NCBI RefSeq assembly: GCF_002930615.1
Contig: NZ_PSNX01000015.1
Coordinates: forward strand, 124,001-188,000
Direction: 5' to 3'
DNA length: 64,000 bases
Source of the DNA: Caldimonas caldifontis
GTDB lineage: Bacteria > Pseudomonadota > Gammaproteobacteria > Burkholderiales > Burkholderiaceae_C
Positions within the stretch are counted from its first letter, which is position 1; each line of letters opens with the position of its first letter. Below the pieces are notes generated by a model. That model saw only the letters and a list, made by a program, of their open reading frames with translations. It was not told the origin of the DNA and did not search any database. Below are positions 17,286-28,697 of the stretch, piece by piece. The position numbers were made by a program, and so were the translations under genes.

Positions 17286-17962
17286 GCGCGTGCTCCTTGG
17301 GAAGGTGCCGGCTTGCGGACGATGTGAATGGGCTGGGGGTGTTCCGGTCGGTTCTGGCCCTTGGTGGCGCAGCCATCAAAGGCCGGGGGCTCGGCCCAGG
17401 CGTCATCCAGACCTTCTTCGGGCGGCAGGGCCACGTGCTGGACCCGCTCGCCCGCCATTTCCAGCACGGCAGCGATGGCTGCCGCATAGGGGCTTTGCCG
17501 TTGCACGAGGGCGGTGTGCAAGGCGTTCAGGATGTGCGCCATCTCGCCGAGGAAGTCGCGCGCCACAGCCGCCTCCTGGGTGGCGGCGAACTCCAGGGCC
17601 ACGGGCAGGTAGTCGGGCAGTTCACCCGGAGCAAGGTAGAGGCCCGCCTGCTCGTAGGTCTGCAGCAGGTCCACCATCGCCGGGCCGCGGTCACGCGAGT
17701 CACCGTGCACGTGCTCGAACAGATGCAGAGAAGTGGCGCGGCCCCGGTCGAACGTGTCCACGTACCGGGCCTCGACCTCGAAAGACTCCCCACGGCGCAG
17801 TTGCCGGATCAGCGCCTGCAGACCGGCGCGGGCGTCCTTGCTGAGCGCAGACTCCTCGACCACCACGGCCTCGATCTCATCGAGGGCGGCGCGCAGCGCG
17901 TCATCGGGGTAACCCAGCAGGCAGGCCACCGCGCGGCAGCTTCGGGAAGGAAAACGTTTCAT
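17282..17962 (-). CDS. narJ: Nitrate reductase assembly chaperone NarJ
   Basis: The 226-residue soluble chaperone shows the NarJ/TorD-type sequence 'ARYVDTFDRGRATSLHLFEHVHGDSRDRG', given here as a continuous family block from about residue 66. It delivers molybdenum cofactor to NarG and holds apo-NarGH until membrane attachment. ATG 17962 is preceded by AGGAG; the open frame runs further upstream into narH but is not family-like. The last 40 residues are low-complexity. Confidence 0.95.
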   Translation of the reverse strand: MKRFPSRSCRAVACLLGYPDDALRAALDEIEAVVVEESALSKDARAGLQALIRQLRRGESFEVEARYVDTFDRGRATSLHLFEHVHGDSRDRGPAMVDLLQTYEQAGLYLAPGELPDYLPVALEFAATQEAAVARDFLGEMAHILNALHTALVQRQSPYAAAIAAVLEMAGERVQHVALPPEEGLDDAWAEPPAFDGCATKGQNRPEHPQPIHIVRKPAPSQGARA

Positions 17963-17978
17963 CGTGGGTCTCCTGCGC

Positions 17979-19502
17979 TCAGACGGTGGCCTTGATGGGG
18001 ATGGTGCGCTTCTTCTTGCCGCCGAAAAGGCTGGTCTCGGTGCTGCCATCGGAGCAGCCGTTGCCGAAGGAGAAGCCGCAGCCGCCGCGCACATCGAAGG
18101 CGTTCTCGGCGTACTCGCGGTGCGTGGTCGGAATGACGAAGCGGTCTTCGTAGTTGGCAATCGCCATCACGTGGTACATGTCTTCCACCGTGGCCTGGTC
18201 GATGCCCACCTGCTCCAGCGCGGCGGTGTTGATGCGCCCTTCCACGTGCTTCTCGCGCTGGTAGGCGCGCATGGCCAGCATGCGTTCAAGCGCGCGCACC
18301 ACGGGTGCCGTCTCACCGGCGGTCAGCATGTTGGCGAGGTAGCGCACGGGGATGCGCAGCTGGTTGACGTCGGGGATCTCGCCGTTGATGCCGATGTCGC
18401 CGGCGTTGGCCGCAGCGGTGATGGGCGACAGGGGCGGCACGTACCACACCATCGGCAGCGTGCGGTATTCGGGGTGCAGCGGCAGCGCCACCTTCCAGTC
18501 CACCGCCATCTTGTAGACGGGGCTGGTGCGCGCCGCCTCCAGCCAGGCCTCGGGAATGCCGTCGGCGCGGGCCTGCTCGATCACTTTGGGATCGTTCGGA
18601 TCGAGGAAGATGTCGAGCTGGGCCTGGTAGAGGTCGCGGTCGTGCTCGACGCTGGCCGCCTGCTCGATGCGATCGGCGTCATACAGCAGCACCCCCAGGT
18701 AGCGGATGCGGCCCACGCAGGTTTCCGAGCACACCGTGGGCTGGCCTGCCTCGATGCGGGGGTAGCAGAAGATGCACTTCTCGGCCTTGCCGGTCTGCCA
18801 GTTGTAGTAGATCTTCTTGTAGGGGCAACCCGAGACGCACATGCGCCAGCCGCGGCACTTGTCCTGGTCGATCAGGACGATGCCGTCCTCCTCGCGCTTG
18901 TAGATCGAGCCCGAGGGGCAGGAGGCCACGCACGCCGGGTTGAGGCAGTGCTCGCACAGGCGCGGCAGGTACATCATGAAGGTGTTCTCGAACTGGCCGT
19001 AGATGTCCTTCTGCACCTCGTCGAAGTTCTTGTCCTTCGAGCGCTTGGCGAATTCGCCGCCGAGGATCTCCTCCCAGTTCGGGCCCCATTCGATCTTTTC
19101 CATGCGCTGGCCGGTGATGAGGCTGCGGGGGCGCGCCACCGGCGCCGCCTTGGTTTCCGGGGCGGACTGGAGATGGTCGTAGTCGAAGGTGAAGGGCTCG
19201 TAGTAGTCGTCGATCTCGGGCAGGTGGGGGTTGGCGAAGATGCGCATGAGCAGCTTCCACTTGCCGCCCTGGCGCGGTTCGATGCTGCCGTTGCTCTTGC
19301 GGACCCAGCCGCCATGCCACCTGTCCTGGTTCTCCCATTCCTTGGGGTAGCCGATGCCGGGTTTGGTCTCGACGTTGTTGAACCAGGCGTACTCCATGCC
19401 CGGCCGGTTGGTCCAGACGTTCTTGCAGGTGACGGAGCAGGTGTGGCAACCGATGCACTTGTCCAGGTTGAGGACCATGCCGATCTGTGCGCGGACTTTC
19501 AT
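17979..19502 (-). CDS. narH: Respiratory nitrate reductase beta subunit (iron-sulfur)
   Basis: The 507-residue electron-transfer subunit begins 'MKVRAQIGMVLNLDKCIGCH'. The first cluster-binding cysteines are C16, C19, C22 and C26, and further cysteine groups appear at 'CEHCLNPACVASCPSG', 'CRGWRMCVSGCPY' and 'CIFCYPR'. The tryptophan in CRGW marks the [3Fe-4S] cluster site. ATG 19502 follows AAGGAG. It receives electrons from NarI and passes them to NarG on the cytoplasmic face of the membrane. Confidence 0.96.
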   Translation of the reverse strand: MKVRAQIGMVLNLDKCIGCHTCSVTCKNVWTNRPGMEYAWFNNVETKPGIGYPKEWENQDRWHGGWVRKSNGSIEPRQGGKWKLLMRIFANPHLPEIDDYYEPFTFDYDHLQSAPETKAAPVARPRSLITGQRMEKIEWGPNWEEILGGEFAKRSKDKNFDEVQKDIYGQFENTFMMYLPRLCEHCLNPACVASCPSGSIYKREEDGIVLIDQDKCRGWRMCVSGCPYKKIYYNWQTGKAEKCIFCYPRIEAGQPTVCSETCVGRIRYLGVLLYDADRIEQAASVEHDRDLYQAQLDIFLDPNDPKVIEQARADGIPEAWLEAARTSPVYKMAVDWKVALPLHPEYRTLPMVWYVPPLSPITAAANAGDIGINGEIPDVNQLRIPVRYLANMLTAGETAPVVRALERMLAMRAYQREKHVEGRINTAALEQVGIDQATVEDMYHVMAIANYEDRFVIPTTHREYAENAFDVRGGCGFSFGNGCSDGSTETSLFGGKKKRTIPIKATV

Positions 19503-19521
19503 CGCAGGTATCTCCTTTTTT

Positions 19522-22500
19522 TCAGGCAGCGGTCGCCGGGGTCTCGTCATCGAGCCAGTCGATGCGCTTCATCTTGCGCACCACCACGAACTCGTCACGG
19601 TTGGTGCCGATGGTCCCGTAGTAGTTGAAGCCGTAGCTGTACTGGGCGTAGCCGCCGATCATGTGCGTGGGCTTGGTGACGATGCGGGTCACCGAGTTGT
19701 GGATGCCGCCGCGCTGCCCGGTGATCTCGCTGCCCGGGGTGTTGATGGTTTTTTCCTGCGCGTGGTACATCATCACCATGCCGGGGTTGACGCGCTGGCT
19801 CACCACGGCCCGGGCCGCGATGGCGCCGTTGGCGTTGAAGAGCTCGACCCAGTCGTTGTCGACGATGCCGGCGCGTTTCGCGTCGTCCTCGCTCAGCCAG
19901 ATGACCGGGCCGCCCCGGTTTAGCGTGAGCATCACGAGGTTGTCGCTGTAGGTGGAATGGATGCCCCACTTCTGGTGCGGCGTGATGAAGTTGAGCGTGA
20001 TCTCCGGGTTGCCGTTGGGCTTGCGGTTCATCACCTCGTCCACCGTCTTCAGGTCCACCGGCGGGCGGTAGCTGGTGAAGCCCTCGCCGAAGGCGATCAT
20101 CCAGGGGTGGTCCTGGTAGAACTGCTGGCGGCCCGTGAGGGTGCGCCAGGGGATCAGCTCGTGCACGTTGGTGTAGCCGGCGTTGTAGCTGACCTTCTCG
20201 CTCTCCAGGCCCGACCAGGTGGGCGAGCTGATGATCTTGCGCGGCTGGGCCTGGATGTCGCGGAAGCGGATCTTCTCGTCCTCGCGATGCAGGGCCAGGT
20301 GGGTGTGTTCGCGTCCGGTGATCTTGGAGAGCGCCTCCCAGGCCTTCACGGCGACGTGGCCGTTGGTCTCGGGCGCCAGCATCATCACCACCTCGGTGGC
20401 ATCGATATCGGTCTCGATCTTCGGCATGCCCTTGGTCACGCCCTCCTCGTGCACCTTGCCGTTCAGTTCGGCAAGCTGGCGCACTTCCTCGGCCGTGTTC
20501 CAGGCGATGCCCTTGCCGCCGTTGCCCACCTTCTCCATCAGCGGGCCCAGGGCCGTGAAACGCTTGTAGGTGTTGGGGTAGTCACGCTCGACCACCGTGA
20601 TCTGTGGCGCGGTCTTGCCCGGGATGAGGTCGCACTGACCCTTCTTCCATTCCTGCACATCGAAGGGCTGGGCCAGCTCGGCCGGCGTGTCGTGCATCAG
20701 CGGGGTGAGCACCACTTCCTTCTCCACCCCCAGGTGGCCCACGCAAACCTCGCTGAACTTGCTTGCGAAACCCTTGTAGATCTCCCAGTCGGAGCGGGCC
20801 TGCCAGGCCGGGTCCACCGCCGTGGACAGCGGGTGGATGAAGGGGTGCATGTCGCTGGTGTTGAGATCGTTCTTCTCGTACCAGGTCGCCGTGGGCAGCA
20901 CGATGTCGGAGTACAGGCAGGTCGTGCTCATGCGGAAGTCGAGCGTGACCAGCAGATCGAGCTTGCCTTCGGGCGCCTGCGCGTGCCAGGCCACTTCCTT
21001 CGGTTTGGCATCGCCGGGGCCCAGATCCTTGCCCTGCACACCGTGGGCGGTGCCCAGCAGGTGCTTGAGGAAGTATTCATGGCCCTTGCCCGAGGAGCCC
21101 AGGAGATTGGAGCGCCACACGAAGAGATTGCGCGGCCAGTTGTTGGGATGATCTGGATCCTCGCAGCTCATCTTGAGCGCGCCGCTCTTGAGCGAGCCCA
21201 CCACGTAGTCCTTGGTGTCCTGGCCTGCGGCCTGCGCGTCCCGCACCACCTGCAGCGGGTTGGTCTGCAGCTGGGGTGCGCTGGGCAGCCAGCCCATGCG
21301 CTCGGCACGCACGTTGTAGTCGATCAGGCTGCCCTGGAACTGGGCCTTGTCGGCCAGCGGCGAGAGCACCTCTTCCACCCCCAGCTTTTCGTAGCGCCAC
21401 TGATCGGTGTGGGCATAGAAGAAGCTGGTGGAGTTCTGCTGGCGCGGTGGGCGGATCCAGTCGAGCGCAAAGGCCAGGGCGGTCCAGCCGGTTTGCGGGC
21501 GCAGCTTCTCCTGGCCCACGTAGTGCGCCCAGCCCCCGCCACTCTGGCCCACGCAGCCGCACAGCATCAGCATGTTGATGATGCCGCGGTAGTTCATGTC
21601 GCTGTGGTACCAGTGGTTCATCGCCGCGCCGATGATCACCATGGACTTGCCGTGCGTCTTGTCGGCGTTGTCGGCAAACTGGCGCGCCACGGCGATCACC
21701 TGGTCGCGCTTGACCCCGGTGATCTTCTCCTGCCACGCCGGGGTGTAGGGCACGTTGTCGTCGTAAGAGAGCGCTGCGTTCTCGCCAGGCAGGCCACGCG
21801 AGACGCCGTAGTTCGCTGCCAGCAGGTCGAACACCGTGGCCACCAGGGCTTCGCGGGGTTCGCCCGCCTTGCCCAGGGCGATGCGCACGGCCGGCACCTT
21901 GCGGCGCATCACGTCGCCCGTGGCCTTGTTGGCGTTGAAGTGCGGGGTGTCGATGCCCCCGAAGTAGGGGAAGGCCACGTCCACCACTTCATGGGCCTGC
22001 GCGCCCTCTTCCAGCACCGACAGCTTGAGCTTCACGTCGTGGCCATGGCGGGCCTCCTTGTTCTCGAGGTTCCAGCGCCCCGCATCGGGCCGGCCGTCGG
22101 GTCCCCAGCGGAAGCCGATGGAGCCATGGGGCAGCACCACCTTGCCCATGTCGTCGAAGGCCACGGTCTTCCACTCGGGGTGGTTGGTCTGGCCAAGCTT
22201 GCCGTTGAAGTCGCTGGCGCGCACATAGCGGTCAGGTACCAGCGTTTTGCTGCCGTCGGGCAGCGTGTGTTCCTTGAGCTGCACCAGCAGCGGCAGATCG
22301 GTGTAGCGACGTGCGTAATCGTCGAAGTAGCTGGATCGCCTGTCGAAGTAGAACTCCTTCAGGATCACATGCCCCATGGCCATGGCCAGCGCGGCGTCCG
22401 TGCCCTGCTTGGGGTGCATCCACAGGTCGGCCAGTTTGGAGACCTCGGCGTAGTCGGGCGTGATGGCCACGACCTTGGCGCCCTTGTAGCGCACCTCGGT

Positions 22501-23304
22501 GAAGAAGTGCGCGTCGGGGGTGCGCGTCTGGGGCACGTTGGAACCCCAGGCGATCAGGAAGGTGGAGTTGTACCAGTCGGCGCTCTCGGGCACGTCGGTC
22601 TGCTCGCCCCAGGTCTGGGGGCTGGACGGCGGCAGGTCGCAGTACCAGTCGTAGAAGCTCATGCACACGCCGCCGATCAGCGAGAGGTAGCGGCTGCCGG
22701 CGGCATACGAGATCATCGACATCGCCGGGATCGGGGAAAAGCCGATGACACGGTCAGGACCGTACTTCTTGATCGTGTAGACATTGGCCGCGGCAATGAT
22801 CTCGTTGACCTCATCCCAGGTGGAACGCACGAAGCCGCCGAGTCCGCGCTGCTGCTGGTAGTCGCGCCGCTGGCTGTCGTTCTCCATGATGCTGGCCCAG
22901 GCATCGACCGGGCTCCTGGCGACGGCCTTGGCGGCACGCCAGTGCTTGAGCAATCGGCCCCGCACCATGGGGTACTTCACCCGGTTGGCGCTGTACAGGT
23001 ACCACGAATAGCTGGCCCCCCGTGCGCAGCCGCGCGGCTCGTGGTTGGGCAGGTCGGGCCGGGTGCGCGGGTAGTCGGTCTGCTGGGTTTCCCAGGTGAC
23101 GATGCCGCCCTTGACATAGATCTTCCACGAGCACGAGCCGGTGCAGTTGGTGCCGTGGGTGGAACGCACGATCTTGTCGTGGGCCCAGCGCGCGCGGTAG
23201 GCGTCCTCCCAGGTGCGGTCTTCGCCGGTGGTCACGCCGTGACCATCGGAGAAATGTTCCTTGGGCTGGTTGAAGTAGGTCAGTCGGTCGAGGAAATGGC
23301 TCAT
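19522..23304 (-). CDS. narG: Respiratory nitrate reductase alpha subunit (Mo-bisMGD)
   Basis: The 1260-residue catalytic subunit reduces nitrate to nitrite. The FS0 cluster ligands H50, C54, C58 and C93 and the molybdenum ligand D223 ('DWYCDLPPSSPQTWGEQTD' region) match the E. coli enzyme with a shift of one. ATG 23304 follows AAGGAG. Length is normal for the family. Gene order narK1-narK2-G-H-J-I is that of many denitrifying betaproteobacteria. Confidence 0.97.
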   Translation of the reverse strand: MSHFLDRLTYFNQPKEHFSDGHGVTTGEDRTWEDAYRARWAHDKIVRSTHGTNCTGSCSWKIYVKGGIVTWETQQTDYPRTRPDLPNHEPRGCARGASYSWYLYSANRVKYPMVRGRLLKHWRAAKAVARSPVDAWASIMENDSQRRDYQQQRGLGGFVRSTWDEVNEIIAAANVYTIKKYGPDRVIGFSPIPAMSMISYAAGSRYLSLIGGVCMSFYDWYCDLPPSSPQTWGEQTDVPESADWYNSTFLIAWGSNVPQTRTPDAHFFTEVRYKGAKVVAITPDYAEVSKLADLWMHPKQGTDAALAMAMGHVILKEFYFDRRSSYFDDYARRYTDLPLLVQLKEHTLPDGSKTLVPDRYVRASDFNGKLGQTNHPEWKTVAFDDMGKVVLPHGSIGFRWGPDGRPDAGRWNLENKEARHGHDVKLKLSVLEEGAQAHEVVDVAFPYFGGIDTPHFNANKATGDVMRRKVPAVRIALGKAGEPREALVATVFDLLAANYGVSRGLPGENAALSYDDNVPYTPAWQEKITGVKRDQVIAVARQFADNADKTHGKSMVIIGAAMNHWYHSDMNYRGIINMLMLCGCVGQSGGGWAHYVGQEKLRPQTGWTALAFALDWIRPPRQQNSTSFFYAHTDQWRYEKLGVEEVLSPLADKAQFQGSLIDYNVRAERMGWLPSAPQLQTNPLQVVRDAQAAGQDTKDYVVGSLKSGALKMSCEDPDHPNNWPRNLFVWRSNLLGSSGKGHEYFLKHLLGTAHGVQGKDLGPGDAKPKEVAWHAQAPEGKLDLLVTLDFRMSTTCLYSDIVLPTATWYEKNDLNTSDMHPFIHPLSTAVDPAWQARSDWEIYKGFASKFSEVCVGHLGVEKEVVLTPLMHDTPAELAQPFDVQEWKKGQCDLIPGKTAPQITVVERDYPNTYKRFTALGPLMEKVGNGGKGIAWNTAEEVRQLAELNGKVHEEGVTKGMPKIETDIDATEVVMMLAPETNGHVAVKAWEALSKITGREHTHLALHREDEKIRFRDIQAQPRKIISSPTWSGLESEKVSYNAGYTNVHELIPWRTLTGRQQFYQDHPWMIAFGEGFTSYRPPVDLKTVDEVMNRKPNGNPEITLNFITPHQKWGIHSTYSDNLVMLTLNRGGPVIWLSEDDAKRAGIVDNDWVELFNANGAIAARAVVSQRVNPGMVMMYHAQEKTINTPGSEITGQRGGIHNSVTRIVTKPTHMIGGYAQYSYGFNYYGTIGTNRDEFVVVRKMKRIDWLDDETPATAA

Positions 23305-23327
23305 CAGGGGCTCCTTGTTCTGTTCGT

Positions 23328-24779
23328 TCAGCAAGGCATTTCGGCGTGCTTGCGGGCGTAGTACCACCAGGTGATCACGATGCACACGGCATAGAAGACG
23401 GCAAAGATCCACAGCGCGGCTTCAGGTCCGCCGGTGGCGGCAATCGAGCTGCCATAGCTCTTGGGAATGAAGAAGCCGCCATAGGCGCCCAAGGCCCCGG
23501 CAAAGCCCAGCGCGGCCGCACCTTCGGTATTGCCTTCCTTGAGGGCCTGTGCACGCGCCGCCTCGTCGTCGCTCTTGAGTTCACGCAGCTTCTGATTCAG
23601 GAAGATCACCGGGATCATCCGGAAGGTCGAACCGTTGCCGATGCCTGTGGTCAGGAACAGGACCAGGAACATCAGGAAGAAGCCGGTGAAGTTGCCGTCG
23701 ATGGGGCCGAACGGCAGGACGAAGCCCCCAGTTCCCTTGGGCAGGAAGTACAGCACCCCGATGACAGCCAGAGCCATCACCAAGAAGTTCCAAAGGGTGA
23801 CAGTGGCGCCGCCGAGCTTGTCGGACAACCAACCACCCACCGGCCGGATCAACGCTCCCACCAGGGGCCCCAGCCAGGCATAGGCCAGCGGATTGACGTC
23901 GGGGAACTGGCTCTTGATGAGCAGCGGGAAACCCGCCGCGAAACCGATGAAGGAACCGAAAGTGCCCAGGTAGAGCACGCACATCAACCAGTTGTGCTTG
24001 CGTGTGAAGATGGCGGCCTGGGCGGCGAAAGAGGCCTTGGCGTCGGCGATGTCGTTCATGAAGAACCACGCGAGCACGGCAGCAATTGCAATCCAGGGGA
24101 CCCACACGAAGGCGGCGTTCTGCATCCACACCTGCACCGTGTCGCCCGCCTTGTTGATCATGGTCTGAGGCTCGCCAGCGAGCACACCGAACACCCCCAC
24201 CGTGATGACCAGTGGTGTAAGGAACTGCACCACGGACACCCCCAGGTTGCCCAGGCCGGCATTGACACCCAGCGCCGAGCCCTTGCGCTCCTTCGGAAAG
24301 AAAAAGCTGATGTTGGCCATGCTGGAGCTGAAGTTCCCACCCCCGAGGCCACACAGCAGCGCCAGCGTCAGCATCGTCGGATAGCTGGTGGTCGGGTCCT
24401 GCACCGCATAGCCGATACCGATGGCCGGGATCAGCAGCGAGGCCGTCGAGATCGCCGTCCAGCGACGCCCTCCCACGAGGGGCACCATGAACGAGTAGAA
24501 GATGCGCAGCGTCGCCCCAGACAAGGCCGGTGCGGCTGCGAGCCAGAAGAGCTGGTTGGTCGAGTACTTGAAGCCCAGGGCTGGGAGGTTCACCGCCACC
24601 ACACTCCAAAGCTGCCAGATCGCAAAGGCCAGGAACAGCGCAGGCACAGAGATCCACAGGTTGAGCTTGGCGATGGCCTCGCCCTCGCGTTCCCAGAAGG
24701 CCTTGTCTTCCGGGGTCCAGACGGTCAGCACCCGGCCCGGACGCGAGGCCCGCGGCGCGTTGCCGGAAGTGGTGTTCAT
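23328..24779 (-). CDS. narK2: Nitrate/nitrite transporter, NarK2-like
   Basis: The 483-residue major facilitator protein has about twelve membrane segments. It contains the nitrate signature 'GLGGGNFSSSMANISFFFPKERKG' region and a second 'GIGNGSTFRMIPVIF' motif; both are glycine-rich segments that line the substrate path in NarK proteins. The conserved arginine 'SGATLRIFYSFM' in helix 2 is present. GGAGG precedes ATG 24779. It probably exchanges nitrate for nitrite. It is the second of two adjacent transporters, which often split nitrate uptake by proton symport and nitrate/nitrite antiport. Confidence 0.93.
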   Translation of the reverse strand: MNTTSGNAPRASRPGRVLTVWTPEDKAFWEREGEAIAKLNLWISVPALFLAFAIWQLWSVVAVNLPALGFKYSTNQLFWLAAAPALSGATLRIFYSFMVPLVGGRRWTAISTASLLIPAIGIGYAVQDPTTSYPTMLTLALLCGLGGGNFSSSMANISFFFPKERKGSALGVNAGLGNLGVSVVQFLTPLVITVGVFGVLAGEPQTMINKAGDTVQVWMQNAAFVWVPWIAIAAVLAWFFMNDIADAKASFAAQAAIFTRKHNWLMCVLYLGTFGSFIGFAAGFPLLIKSQFPDVNPLAYAWLGPLVGALIRPVGGWLSDKLGGATVTLWNFLVMALAVIGVLYFLPKGTGGFVLPFGPIDGNFTGFFLMFLVLFLTTGIGNGSTFRMIPVIFLNQKLRELKSDDEAARAQALKEGNTEGAAALGFAGALGAYGGFFIPKSYGSSIAATGGPEAALWIFAVFYAVCIVITWWYYARKHAEMPC

Positions 24780-24801
24780 TCGATCCTCCAAGTCGGGCCG
24801 C

Positions 24802-26097
24802 TCAGGCCCGCGCAGGGTTGGCGCCCTGGGCACCGTGAGGGCCCATGAGCTCGGTGCGACGCACCTCGGTGAAGTACATCCAGATGAGGGACACCCACAC
24901 CACGCCGTAGAGCAGCATGAAGGCGCTGGAGCGGATGCCGGTGAGGTCGAGCAGGGCGCCGAACATGATGGGCAGGATGAAACCGCCCAGGCCGCCCGCC
25001 AGCCCGACGATGCCCGAGATGGCGCCGATGTTCTTGGGGTAGTCGTCGCTGATGTACTTGAAGACGCTGGCCTTGCCGAAGGCCCAGGCGATGCCCAGGA
25101 TGAACATCAGGGCGGTGAAGGCGTACACATTCAGCCCGATGGTGAAGCTGCGCGCGCCGTCCACCGTGAGGACCGTGAACTCCGTCTGGGGATAGCTCAA
25201 CAGGAAGAGGCAGATCCAGCTCACCCACATCACCCACCAGGTGACGCTGTGGGCGCCGTACTTGTCCGACAGCCAGCCGCCAATGGCGCGCAGCACGCCG
25301 CCGGGCAGCGAGAAGCAGGCCGCCAGCAGCGCCGCCACGCGGATGTCCAGGCCGTATTCGCCCACGTAGTACTGCACCATCCACAGACTCAGCGCCACAT
25401 AACCGCCGAATACGATGCTGTAGTACTGGCAGTACTTCAGCACGCGCGGATCCTTCAGCGCCTTGAGCTGGTCGGTGAACTTGACGTTGCTCGGCACGAG
25501 GTGGCTGGGGTCGCTGTGGCTGAAGATCCAGAACAGCACCACCGTGCCCAGCATGATGGCCGCATACACCTGGGGCACCATGGTCCAGCCGAAGGCCACC
25601 AGGATCACCGGGGCCACGAACTTGTTGACGGCCGCCCCGGAGTTGCCCGCGCCGTACACGCCCATCGCAAAGCCCTGGCGCTGCTTGGGGAACCAGCGCG
25701 CCACGTAGGGCGTGCCCACCGAGAACGAGCCCCCCGCCAGGCCGACGAACAGACCGATCACGATGAAGTGCCAGAACTGCGTGGCATAGGCCATCAGCCA
25801 GATGGCCGGCACGGTGCAGGCCATCAGGACGGTCATCACGATGCGCCCGCCGTAGCGGTCGGTCCAGATACCGAGAGGCACCCGCACCAGCGAGCCCGTG
25901 AGCACCGGCGTGGCCATCAGCAGGCCGAACTGCGTGGCGTTGAGGTCCAGCGCCTTCTTCAGCGGGATGCCGATGACACCGAACATCATCCACACCATGA
26001 AGCACACGGTGAAGGCCAGCGTGCTGACGATCAGCACCGACCAGGCCTTGGCCGGAATGGGGGGGACCGTCGCCGATCCTGCTTGGGGGGCCGCCAT
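24802..26097 (-). CDS. narK1: Nitrate transporter, NarK1-like
   Basis: The 431-residue major facilitator protein shows 'TGSLVRVPLGIWTDRYGGR', 'GLAGGSFSVGTPYVARWFPK' and 'IAWAFGKASVFKYI'. It is shorter than the neighbour and resembles the proton-linked NarK1 type. ATG 26097 follows AAGGAG; the frame is open to 26385 but without family similarity. It is the first gene of the nar operon, so the operon promoter should lie in the 376-base gap upstream. Confidence 0.92.
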   Translation of the reverse strand: MAAPQAGSATVPPIPAKAWSVLIVSTLAFTVCFMVWMMFGVIGIPLKKALDLNATQFGLLMATPVLTGSLVRVPLGIWTDRYGGRIVMTVLMACTVPAIWLMAYATQFWHFIVIGLFVGLAGGSFSVGTPYVARWFPKQRQGFAMGVYGAGNSGAAVNKFVAPVILVAFGWTMVPQVYAAIMLGTVVLFWIFSHSDPSHLVPSNVKFTDQLKALKDPRVLKYCQYYSIVFGGYVALSLWMVQYYVGEYGLDIRVAALLAACFSLPGGVLRAIGGWLSDKYGAHSVTWWVMWVSWICLFLLSYPQTEFTVLTVDGARSFTIGLNVYAFTALMFILGIAWAFGKASVFKYISDDYPKNIGAISGIVGLAGGLGGFILPIMFGALLDLTGIRSSAFMLLYGVVWVSLIWMYFTEVRRTELMGPHGAQGANPARA

Positions 26098-26473
26098 GGG
26101 GATCACTCCTTGCTCTTCTCCATGGCAGCCACTGTAGGAACCGGGCCGGGCCTTGCCCATCCTTCTGCAAGGCGCCTGCGGCTGTCCGGAAGAACGAGGC
26201 GTTTGAGGCGCCCATAGTTCTTCCGAACTATTGACCTTGCACCTCAACGCAGGCGGTTGAAGTTGACACCAGCCTGACATCCCACGTCGCACATGCGGCA
26301 TCGCCACAGGTGCACGCACGCCGACCCTGGGACTTACCCGCGGCATAAGGTGGCCGTAAGCCTGGGCCACCACATTGCGTCGCAACGGTGCAGGTCAAGA
26401 GCTGCAGCGCGATTCGGAGGGCGGCGCCATCACCGCCCGGGATCCCTTTTCACGTTTCGAGAGGAGACGCTCG
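26098..26473. other. Divergent control region between narK1 and the DUF4212 gene
   Basis: No gene is supported in these 376 bases. An 18-bp perfect palindrome sits at 26214-26231, and one arm recurs inverted at 26187-26195. CCTTGC (26151-26156) and GCAAGG (26167-26172) form another inverted repeat. TTGCGTCGCAA at 26375-26385 is a short palindrome. No FNR-type box was found on either strand, unlike six other promoters in the window. Confidence 0.6.
26214..26231. promoter_or_regulatory. 18-bp perfect palindrome, candidate operator of the nar operon
   Basis: ATAGTTC-TTCC-GAACTAT is an exact 7+4+7 inverted repeat, 117 bases upstream of the narK1 start. CGGAAGAAC at 26187-26195 is the exact reverse complement of GTTCTTCCG inside it (26217-26225). 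The arms do not fit the NarL heptamer or the FNR box, so the regulator is unknown. Confidence 0.5.
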
Positions 26474-26731
26474 ATGGAAGACAACAACGCAAAGGCCTAC
26501 TGGTCGGCAACGCTCGGGTTGCTGACCAAGGTGCTGGTGATCTGGGCCGTCGTGTCCTACGGCGCCGGCATCCTGTTCGCCCCGGCCCTCAATGCCATTC
26601 ATCTGGGGGGCTATCCCCTGGGTTTCTGGTTCGCCCAGCAAGGGTCCATCTACATCTTCATCGCGCTGATCTTCTGGTACGCGAAGAAGATGAAGGACAT
26701 CGACCGCAAGTTCGGCATGCAAGAAGACTGA
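26474..26731 (+). CDS. DUF4212 small membrane subunit of a sodium:solute symporter
   Basis: The 85-residue protein has two membrane segments and the DUF4212 pattern 'YWSATLGLLTKVLVIWAVVS' then 'GYPLGFWFAQQGSIYIFIAL' with a charged tail. GAGAGGAG precedes ATG 26474. Proteins of this family are encoded just before a sodium:solute symporter and are taken to be its small partner. The symporter gene follows 13 bases later. Confidence 0.88.
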   Translation: MEDNNAKAYWSATLGLLTKVLVIWAVVSYGAGILFAPALNAIHLGGYPLGFWFAQQGSIYIFIALIFWYAKKMKDIDRKFGMQED

Positions 26732-26744
26732 TCGGGGACGGACC

Positions 26745-28598
<1,854 letters not shown>

Positions 28599-28639
28599 GC
28601 CTCAGAACCTGCGGGCGGCCCTCACCGCCCAGGCATCGA

Positions 28640-28667
28640 CCCCGCCGGCTGTCCGGCGGGGTTTTTT
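28640..28667 (+). terminator. Rho-independent terminator after the symporter gene
   Basis: CCCCGCCGG (28640-28648), loop CTGT, CCGGCGGGG (28653-28661) and six T form a textbook intrinsic terminator 42 bases after the symporter stop. It separates the transport pair from the signalling genes that follow. Confidence 0.92.
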
Positions 28668-28697
28668 GTTGAGACAATCAGCGCGTAGACCTGAGCC

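Noticed and set aside
19957-23361. Very long open frame (1134 codons) on the plus strand opposite narG
   Set aside because: It is antisense to narG, rich in Gly/His/Val/Ala as expected for the complement of GC-rich codons, and resembles no protein family.
26098-26473. FNR or NarL boxes for the nar structural operon
   Set aside because: TTGACCTTGCACCTCAA (26231-26247) has half-sites too far apart for FNR, and no TACYYMT heptamer pair was seen.
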